DNA from: an uncultured Collinsella sp.
Lineage (GTDB): Bacteria; Actinomycetota; Coriobacteriia; Coriobacteriales; Coriobacteriaceae
DNA length: 20,584 nucleotides
Assembly: GCA_902464645.1 (NCBI GenBank)
Contig: CABQKL010000026.1
Span: 1-20,584 of the forward strand
Reading direction: 5' to 3'
Shown here: one piece after another, positions 15,146 to 20,584 of the stretch
Numbering within the stretch: the stretch's first letter is position 1
Layout: each line of letters begins with the position of its first letter
Position numbers and translations under genes: made by a program
Notes under the pieces: model-generated
What the model was told of the DNA's origin: nothing
The model's database searches: none
What the model saw: only the letters and a program-made list of their open reading frames with translations

Positions 15146-15176
15146 AGGCCTCCAGCGATGGAGGCCTTTCTTTTTT
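15146..15176 (+). terminator. Duplicated terminator of the second repeat unit
   Basis: AGGCCTCCA (15146-15154) pairs perfectly with TGGAGGCCT (15159-15167) around GCGA, followed by TTCTTTTTT. Relative to the first copy one pair has changed on both sides (C-G to T-A) and one wobble has become a full pair, so pairing has been kept. Confidence 0.8.
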
Positions 15177-15307
15177 GGGCCGGTGCATGGGATTCGAACC
15201 CGCAAGAGTGCGGAGCTGAGGAAACGCGAAGCGTTTTCCAGCGCAGCACGCGAGGAGCGGAGCGACGAAGCGGGGCTCGGGCGGCGAAATGGACCCTTGG
15301 CGAATAC

Positions 15308-15531
15308 CCGTGTGCAAAAAATGCCAAATATGAGTACTGCTACCTTTTTAGTAGCAGCGTTTTCGAAGTCATAAAAGGCAAATCCGGCATTAGAACGACG
15401 ATCGATAGTCCAGTTAAGCCAATTTGCCAACTACAAAACTGGACATATGTGGCCCAACTCATCTAAAAGTGCCTAATTTATATGTTACGAAGTTAGTGCC
15501 CGTACTCATATTTGCCACTTTTTGCACACGG
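15308..15531. mobile_element. Candidate 224-bp MITE-like element with 30-bp terminal inverted repeats
   Basis: The ends 15308-15337 and 15502-15531 are inverted copies, beginning CCGTGTGCAAAAA and matching at 28 of 30 positions. Inside are a CTGCTAC/GTAGCAG hairpin (15337-15357) and an inverted repeat GTCCAGTT/AACTGGAC (15408-15415 with 15437-15444). The interior is AT-richer than its surroundings and holds no credible gene. No clear target duplication is seen. It could equally be a structured RNA or a dispersed palindromic repeat; a copy count in the genome would decide. Confidence 0.55.
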
Positions 15532-15569
15532 CCTATCCCAGCCATGGTAAATCGATAGCAAAACGGGCT

Positions 15570-15619
15570 CCAGACCGCTGAATCGTGCCGCATATGGCAC
15601 GTCCGCAGTCCGGAACCCG
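15570..15619 (-). terminator. Intrinsic terminator of the arg cluster (after argD)
   Basis: On the minus strand CGGGTTCCGGAC (15619-15608) pairs with GTCTGGAGCCCG (15585-15574) over 12 bp with two G-U wobbles. An inner CGTGCC/GGCACG hairpin sits on top, and TTTTGC follows. It starts 25 nt after the argD stop. Confidence 0.65.
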
Positions 15620-15644
15620 GTCCAAATTAAGTTATTGCGCCGTG

Positions 15645-16928
15645 TTAGGCCAAAACACCCGCCAGGATCTCGATCAGGTTGTCCACGTCGGCCTCTTCGC
15701 ACACGAGCGGCGGAAGGAAGCGCAGCGTATGTGCGCCTGTAGCGTTGATCACGGCACCAGCCCCCAATGCACGGGCCACGACGTCGTGTGCATCACCCGC
15801 GGCATCATCCAAATCGCAGCCGAGCATCAGGCCGCGACCACGCACCTCTACCACATGCGGAAGCTTAGCCAGCGCCTGCTCCATATAAGCACCCACCTTG
15901 GCAACATGCTCGGCAAAATCGCCGCGCACGAGCGCAGAGAGCGTCGCGGCGCACGCCGCGACAGCCAAGCAGCTACCGCCAAAGGTCGAGCCGTGGTCAC
16001 CCGGCTTAAACACGTCGGCGATCTCCTTCTTTGCCACCACGGCACCCATGGGCACGCCATCGGCAATGCCCTTGGCAAGGCTCATAATGTCGGGCTCCAC
16101 GCCATAGGTCTGGAATGCAAACGGCTTGCCGGAGCGGAAGATGCCACACTGGACCTCGTCGGCTATAAGAACGGCGCCCACCTCGTGTGCCAAGTCGCGC
16201 GCCGCCGCCATAAACTCCTCGGTCATGGGGTGCACGCCGCTCTCGCCCTGAATCGGCTCGAGCATGACGGCGCAGACCTCGCTTCCCAGCTGCTTAAAGA
16301 TCGAACGCAGTTCGTCGACATCGTTGGGCGTGCAGGCCACAAAACCGCCCGGCAGCGGACGGAAGCTGTCCTGTAGCCAATCCTGCATGGTGGCCGCAAT
16401 AGTCTCGAGCGTACGACCGTGAAAGCCGCCACGCATGCACACGATGGTGTTGCCACCGTTGCCGGCACGCTTGGCGTACAGGCGCGCAAGCTTCATCGAG
16501 CCCTCGTTGGCCTCGGCGCCGGAGTTGGCAAAGAAGGTTTCCCACACCTGCTCGTCCGCAGCCGGGGCACCAAGAGCAGCTGCCGTGGTCTCATCGCCGG
16601 CGGCAATGGCATCGGCCAGCACGCACGCACCATCTACGTCGTCGTTGGCAAGCTTGGACAGCAGCGCCGCGACCTGTCCACGCTGCTCGATGTAGAAGTA
16701 GTTAGACACATGCAAAAGCTTTTTGGTCTGAGCCTCGAGCGCCGAGAGCACTGCAGGGTTGCCGTGGCCAAGGCTGCATACACCGATACCAGCGAGAAAG
16801 TCGAGATACTCACGGCCATCGTCACCGATGAGCTTCATACCGTGACCTTCGACAAACTCTACCGGCGAGCGACCAAAGGTATGCATAACGTAATGGGATT
16901 CGAGCGATTGCTGAGTTGCAAGTGACAT
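15645..16928 (-). CDS. argD: Acetylornithine aminotransferase
   Basis: ArgD is a class III PLP aminotransferase converting N-acetylglutamate semialdehyde to N-acetylornithine. Seen are FLAGIGVCSLGHGNP (44-58), the phosphate-binding NSGAEANE (135-142), FHGRT (169-173), the PLP-contacting ADEVQ (256-260, D257) and the Schiff-base lysine in SLAKGIADG (K286). At 427 residues it is slightly long: about 30 residues (95-127, rich in Ala, Asp and Glu) are inserted just before the NSG motif. GAAAGG lies 6 nt before the ATG at 16928. It is last in the cluster, 69 bp after argB, and is followed by a terminator. Confidence 0.95.
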   Translation of the reverse strand: MSLATQQSLESHYVMHTFGRSPVEFVEGHGMKLIGDDGREYLDFLAGIGVCSLGHGNPAVLSALEAQTKKLLHVSNYFYIEQRGQVAALLSKLANDDVDGACVLADAIAAGDETTAAALGAPAADEQVWETFFANSGAEANEGSMKLARLYAKRAGNGGNTIVCMRGGFHGRTLETIAATMQDWLQDSFRPLPGGFVACTPNDVDELRSIFKQLGSEVCAVMLEPIQGESGVHPMTEEFMAAARDLAHEVGAVLIADEVQCGIFRSGKPFAFQTYGVEPDIMSLAKGIADGVPMGAVVAKKEIADVFKPGDHGSTFGGSCLAVAACAATLSALVRGDFAEHVAKVGAYMEQALAKLPHVVEVRGRGLMLGCDLDDAAGDAHDVVARALGAGAVINATGAHTLRFLPPLVCEEADVDNLIEILAGVLA

Positions 16929-16997
16929 GAGATGCCTTTCGTTGGGCGCCGTACGGCGCAGGGCTATGGGTGCAGGGACGCGACGACCGCGGGTCGG

Positions 16998-17978
16998 CTA
17001 GACCGTCTGGAGCTTCTCGACCTCGTCGAGGTTCTCGGTCAGACGCGCCGCAAACGTCGAAAGCGGATGCGGATGCGCATCGAACTCGTAGGCCGTCTCG
17101 GTGGAGTGGATCACGGTACCGACGCCAGCATCGGTCAGCAGCTCCAGGAGCAGCGAGTGCGGCGTCGTGCCGTTGATGATGTGGGCTCGGAACACGCCAG
17201 CAGCAAGCGCATCGACGGCGGCGCGCAGCTTGGGAATCATGCCCTTGTCGACTTCTCCGCCGTAGAGCATCTCGTTGACCTCGTCGAGCGTCAGGTTGGA
17301 GATGAGCGAGTCCTTATCACTAAAGTCCTTGTACAGACCGTCGACGTCGGTCAAAAAAATCGCCTTGTGCGCATGAAGCGCCGCCGCAACGGCGCCGGCG
17401 GCGGTATCGGCGTTGATGTTGAAGAAGCCGCCGTCCTCCCCCGCCGCAACGGTAGCGATTACGGGAATGTACTCGCTATCGAGCAAGCGCTCGATATAGT
17501 CGGTGTTGACGTGCGTCACTTTGCCCACGCGACCGAGTTCGGGGTCGAGCGGCTCGGCGATGAGCGTGCCGGCATCGCTGCCCGACACGCCTACGGCCAA
17601 ATTACCGTGGTGGTTGATGGCAGCGACCAGCTCCTGGTTAACCTTGCCGCCCAGCACCTCGCGCACGATATCCATGGTCGCCGGCGTAGTCACGCGCTGG
17701 CCGTTCTTAAACTCGACGGGAATATCGTAATGGCTCAACGCCTCGTTGATGGCCTTGCCGCCGCCATGCACGATGACGGGGCGCATGCCGATGATCTTGA
17801 GCAAAACGATGTCGCTCATCACGTCGCGGCGCAGTTGCTCATCGACCATGGCCGCTCCGCCATACTTGATAACGACCGTCTTGCCGGTCAGGTTTTTAAT
17901 CCACGGCAGCGCTTCGAACAGCAGCTGCGCGGTTGCTTCGTTGGATTCGCTCGAACGACAATCGCGTGCGAATTTCAT
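16998..17978 (-). CDS. argB: Acetylglutamate kinase
   Basis: ArgB phosphorylates N-acetylglutamate, commonly the feedback-controlled step of the cyclic pathway. The amino-acid kinase fold shows VVIKYGGAAM (35-44), the glycine-rich VHGGGKAIN (70-78), FNINADTAAGAVAAAL and FLTDVDGLY. The frame opens at 18029, but the ATG at 17978 with GAGG 6 nt upstream gives MKFARDCRSS and a 326-residue protein. The N-terminal segment (1-25) may form the helix that arginine-sensitive kinases use to build hexamers; that is an inference. A C-terminal tail of about 25 residues follows the usual end. It lies 80 bp after argJ and 69 bp before argD. Confidence 0.96.
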   Translation of the reverse strand: MKFARDCRSSESNEATAQLLFEALPWIKNLTGKTVVIKYGGAAMVDEQLRRDVMSDIVLLKIIGMRPVIVHGGGKAINEALSHYDIPVEFKNGQRVTTPATMDIVREVLGGKVNQELVAAINHHGNLAVGVSGSDAGTLIAEPLDPELGRVGKVTHVNTDYIERLLDSEYIPVIATVAAGEDGGFFNINADTAAGAVAAALHAHKAIFLTDVDGLYKDFSDKDSLISNLTLDEVNEMLYGGEVDKGMIPKLRAAVDALAAGVFRAHIINGTTPHSLLLELLTDAGVGTVIHSTETAYEFDAHPHPLSTFAARLTENLDEVEKLQTV

Positions 17979-18058
17979 AATCTGCCTCGTCTTTCGTATC
18001 ATTATCACGCCGTGCTCCGCTGTCCGCAATGCGGCAAGATGCGCAGCGTGCCTGGAAT

Positions 18059-19327
18059 CTAGGAACGGTAGTCACCGTTGATGGAGATGTACTCGTGCGT
18101 GAGGTCACAGGTCCACACGGTCGTTGCCGCGTCGCCTGCGCCCAGGTCGGCCGAGATCACGATCTCGGGCGCCTCAAAACGTCGCAGAGCCTCATCCTCG
18201 TCAAAGGGAACGGTCAGGCCATCTCGGCAGACAGGCATGCCCATCATGTCGATGGAAACGTCTTCCTGATGAAACTTCACGCCGCACTTGCCGAGCGCCA
18301 TGGCGACGCGGCCCCAGTTGCAGTCGTGACCGGCGATGCAGGTCTTGACGAGCGGCGAGTTGGCGACGGCACGGGCGGCGATATCGGCTTCCTCGTCGGT
18401 GGCGGCGCCGGTAACGTTAACCGTCACGAGCTTTGACGCGCCCTCGCCATCGGCCGCGATGTTGCGCGCCAGGCTCTCGCACACCTCGTGCACGGCAAAG
18501 GACAGTTCGTCAAAGGCATCAGTGCCTTCGACGATAGCCTCGGCTTCAGCGGCAGCAGCGCCAGAAGCAAGCATGATGCAGGTGTCGTTGGTCGAGGTAT
18601 CGGAATCGACCGTCACCTTATTGAAGGTCTGCTTAACGGTCGAGAGCAACAGGGCGTGGAGCGTCGACGGCTCGACGGGGGCATCGGTAGTAATGACCGC
18701 GATCATGGTGGCCATATTGGGCATGATCATGCCCGAGCCCTTGCACATGCCGCCCACCGTATAAGCGTTGCTCGCATGACCCGCAGCCTCACTGCGGTAG
18801 CGAACGGCATACTCTTTGGAGTGCGTATCGGTCGTCATGATGGCACGGGCCGCATCGGCACCGCCATGGGCAGAGAGTGCCTCGTAGGCGGACGGAACGG
18901 CCGTCTCAAACGTGTCAATCGGCAGAATCTGTCCAATCACGCCTGTGGATGCAACTAGGATCTGCTGGGGTTCACAGCCGATGACCTGCGACGCGATATT
19001 GCATGTCTCTCGCGCGCAGGCAAGGCCGGTCTCGCCCGTGGCGGCATTCGCGTTGCCGGAGTTGATTGAAACGCCGGCGATGATGCCATAGCCCTTGTCC
19101 GCACCGCCCAGGTTGGCACGGCTCACCTGCACGGGCGCCGCGCAAAAGCGGTTGGTCGTAAACACGCCGGCGCCTGGACAGGGCTTATCGGGCACGACGA
19201 ACGCATAGTCCAAGCGCTCGGGATTCTTCCGGAATCCCGCATGGATGCCTGCGGCCTTAAAGCCAGCCGCTGCCGTAACGCCACCCTCGACGGCGCGTAT
19301 CTTGATATCAATCAGGTCGGTATTCAT
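18059..19327 (-). CDS. argJ: Bifunctional ornithine acetyltransferase / N-acetylglutamate synthase
   Basis: ArgJ moves the acetyl group from acetylornithine to glutamate, closing the cyclic arginine pathway; some members also use acetyl-CoA. The 422-residue precursor carries the self-cleavage site KGSGMIMPNMATM (196-208), cut between A206 and T207 so that T207 becomes the N-terminal nucleophile of the beta chain. The STGVIGQILP stretch (127-136) supplies the oxyanion residues. Near the C-terminus GHDCNWGR is characteristic. AAGGGA and a further AAGGAG precede the ATG at 19327. With no argA or argE in view, the cluster fits the cyclic route. It is separated from argC by 135 bp containing a terminator-like structure. 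Confidence 0.96.
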   Translation of the reverse strand: MNTDLIDIKIRAVEGGVTAAAGFKAAGIHAGFRKNPERLDYAFVVPDKPCPGAGVFTTNRFCAAPVQVSRANLGGADKGYGIIAGVSINSGNANAATGETGLACARETCNIASQVIGCEPQQILVASTGVIGQILPIDTFETAVPSAYEALSAHGGADAARAIMTTDTHSKEYAVRYRSEAAGHASNAYTVGGMCKGSGMIMPNMATMIAVITTDAPVEPSTLHALLLSTVKQTFNKVTVDSDTSTNDTCIMLASGAAAAEAEAIVEGTDAFDELSFAVHEVCESLARNIAADGEGASKLVTVNVTGAATDEEADIAARAVANSPLVKTCIAGHDCNWGRVAMALGKCGVKFHQEDVSIDMMGMPVCRDGLTVPFDEDEALRRFEAPEIVISADLGAGDAATTVWTCDLTHEYISINGDYRS

Positions 19328-19353
19328 CGTCCCTTCGACTCCTTATATCAGAC

Positions 19354-19434
19354 AAAAAAGCGGGCATCGGCTGGCACGCCATACCGGTCGCAACTACTAG
19401 ACCAGCTTGAAAGCGGCGCCCAACTCGATACCCG
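19354..19434 (-). terminator. Terminator- or attenuator-like structure between argC and argJ
   Basis: On the minus strand CGGGTATCG (19434-19426) can pair with CGATGCCCG (19369-19361) over 9 bp with one G-U, and CTTTTTTG follows. The loop is long (56 nt), with a small TGGC/GCCA hairpin inside. A U-run after a GC stem within the operon suggests a partial terminator, but the long loop lowers confidence. Confidence 0.4.
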
Positions 19435-19462
19435 ACCACCAAATCGTTAACAATCGAATGTG

Positions 19463-20533
19463 CTACACCGGGCACGCCACTGTGGGCAAGCCTCGTCGCT
19501 CGTCAAAGCCAAAAACGATGTTGGCGCACTGGACCGCCTGGCCCGCGGCACCCTTGCACAAATTGTCGATGGCCCCCGTTGCCACCAGCACGCCCGCACG
19601 CTTGTTGAGCGCAAGGCCGATCTGGGCAGCGTTGGTACCGACGACCGAAGCCGTCTTGGGCTGCTGGCCGGCATCGAGCACGCGCACAAAGGTGCGACCG
19701 GCGTAGAACTTCTTGTAATGGTCGACGACGTCCTCAAGGGCCAACGTGTCGAGAGCCCGCGGCGCGAGCGGCATCGTCACCGTGGAAAGCAGGCCGCGCT
19801 TGAGCGGTGCCAAGTGCGGAGTGAAGACGACACGATCGGTCAGGCCCAGAATCTGCTCGATCTCTGGTGTGTGACGATGTTTGCCTACGCCATAGGCCTC
19901 CAGGTTCTCGTCCGCGCTACAAAAATGGGTGCGAGCGTTGCAGGACTTACCGGCGCCCGTCACGCCGCTAATGGCATCGACGATTACGGGGCCGTTCTCT
20001 GCCACCCAGCCCGCACGCACGGCAGGAGCGGCAGCGAGGCTCGTTGCGGTGGGATAGCAGCCGGCGCAAGCGACCAAAACGGGCTTTCCGGCGGCATGGC
20101 TGGAAGCAGCGGTCTCTAAGTCCTGGCAGAACAGCTCGGGCAGGCCAAAAGCGCGGGTCTTGAGCAGCTCGGGACTCGTGTGCTCGGCGGCATACCATGC
20201 CTCAAAGACGGACGGGTCGCTCAGACGGTAATCGGCCGAAAGATCAAAGCAGGAAACGCCCGCGGCAAGGAGCGCGGGCACCTGCGCCATGGCAGCCGTG
20301 TGCGGCACGGCAAGAAAAACCGCATCGCAGCTTTTGAGCTCGGGGGCGTCATGCGTGGTGAAAACCAGATCGCTCACGCCAGCAAAGCTCGGATACACTG
20401 CGGACAGCGGCTGGCCGGCATCGGCGTTGGACGTAATGGCAACAAGTTCAAACTCGGGATGGCCGAGTACGAGGCGAATGAGCTCGGCTCCGGCATATCC
20501 AGCCGCGCCGACGATTCCAACCTTCAAAGACAT
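19463..20533 (-). CDS. argC: N-acetyl-gamma-glutamyl-phosphate reductase
   Basis: ArgC reduces N-acetylglutamyl phosphate to the semialdehyde with NADPH. The Rossmann start GIVGAAGYAGAELIRL (6-21) is followed by the PHTAAM region (77-82) and the catalytic cysteine in CAGCYPTATS (C159; the usual form is NPGCYPT). The later VSGVTGAG and KHRHTPEIEQ stretches are also family features. The 356-residue length is normal. AAGGAG lies 6 nt before the ATG at 20533. It is the first gene of the visible cluster and has a candidate repeated operator just upstream. Confidence 0.96.
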   Translation of the reverse strand: MSLKVGIVGAAGYAGAELIRLVLGHPEFELVAITSNADAGQPLSAVYPSFAGVSDLVFTTHDAPELKSCDAVFLAVPHTAAMAQVPALLAAGVSCFDLSADYRLSDPSVFEAWYAAEHTSPELLKTRAFGLPELFCQDLETAASSHAAGKPVLVACAGCYPTATSLAAAPAVRAGWVAENGPVIVDAISGVTGAGKSCNARTHFCSADENLEAYGVGKHRHTPEIEQILGLTDRVVFTPHLAPLKRGLLSTVTMPLAPRALDTLALEDVVDHYKKFYAGRTFVRVLDAGQQPKTASVVGTNAAQIGLALNKRAGVLVATGAIDNLCKGAAGQAVQCANIVFGFDERRGLPTVACPV

Positions 20534-20548
20534 ATCAGACTCCTTGTC

Positions 20549-20578
20549 TGCGATTTATGCACCGATGCGCATTTCGCA
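20549..20578 (-). promoter_or_regulatory. Candidate ArgR-type operator repeat before argC
   Basis: On the minus strand two 13-mers, TGCGAAATGCGCA (20578-20566) and TGCATAAATCGCA (20561-20549), are separated by 4 nt and share the form TGC-N2-AA-N2-CGCA with partial dyad symmetry. ARG boxes of known ArgR proteins are likewise AT-centred imperfect palindromes in tandem. The assignment rests on position and form; the window ends just beyond, so the promoter is not fully visible. Confidence 0.4.
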
Positions 20579-20584
20579 GTGGTC

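Larger units (their letters stand above)
14931..15286 (+). repeat. Tandem 187-bp duplication of the tRNA-Val 3' end, terminator and GC-rich spacer
   Basis: Two units start with ATCCCTCATCGCCC at 14931 and 15118. Each continues with the tRNA 3' end (ACCA in the first, GCCA in the second), a terminator, a GGATTCGAACCC motif and a GC-rich block. Within the block 15024-15091 and 15209-15276 are identical over 68 of 68 bases and include a hairpin of the form GGAAACGC-GAA-GCGTTTTCC. The terminators differ but keep pairing. The second unit lacks the 5' three quarters of a tRNA. This resembles an attachment-site scar or a decayed tRNA array. Confidence 0.75.

Noticed and set aside
14931..15286. CRISPR-like repeat array
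   Set aside because: There are only two long units, which include tRNA and terminator sequence, and no short regular repeats with unique spacers.
14862..15466. Overlapping open frames with Arg/Ser-rich products across the tRNA-Val repeat block
   Set aside because: They run through tRNA, terminators and the inverted-repeat element and lack start signals. Their resemblance to one another comes from the duplicated DNA.

Overview
The window looks like a core-genome segment of a high-GC Gram-positive anaerobe of the class Coriobacteriia, most likely Collinsella or a close relative. This is an inference from the protein set (an arg cluster, Veg-IspE, a lysyl-tRNA synthetase with a C-terminal tRNA-binding domain, GreA, a ThrE-type exporter), the GC-rich codon use and the intergenic repeats; no database search was possible. 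Apart from asnB and tRNA-Val, every gene lies on the minus strand, so the biological reading direction is from the right edge to the left.

Right to left: an arginine biosynthesis cluster argC-argJ-argB-argD (20533 to 15645) takes N-acetylglutamate to ornithine, with a candidate repeated operator before argC and a terminator after argD. Next comes a compact non-coding block (about 14870-15645) with tRNA-Val(UAC), a second degenerate copy of the tRNA 3' end and its terminator about 187 bp downstream, and a 224-bp element bounded by 30-bp inverted repeats. asnB (plus strand) has a structured leader holding a strong intrinsic terminator. Divergent from asnB runs a cell-wall and housekeeping group: a MurE-like ligase, a HAD phosphatase, murI, rph, rdgB and dtd. 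Then come veg-ispE, tRNA-Pro(CGG), tatA, greA, lysS, a threonine/serine exporter and, cut by the left edge, a DUF2798 membrane protein.

Most proteins are conventional. Several starts were moved inward from the longest reading frame on ribosome-binding-site or catalytic-residue grounds (veg, tatA, murI, the HAD protein, the MurE-like ligase, asnB, argB). The less explained signal is non-coding: the tRNA-Val duplication, the inverted-repeat element beside it, palindromes after the exporter gene, a multi-hairpin lysS-exporter spacer, attenuator-like leaders of asnB and the DUF2798 gene, and a palindrome inside the tatA promoter. No prophage, transposase, CRISPR array or defence system is visible.
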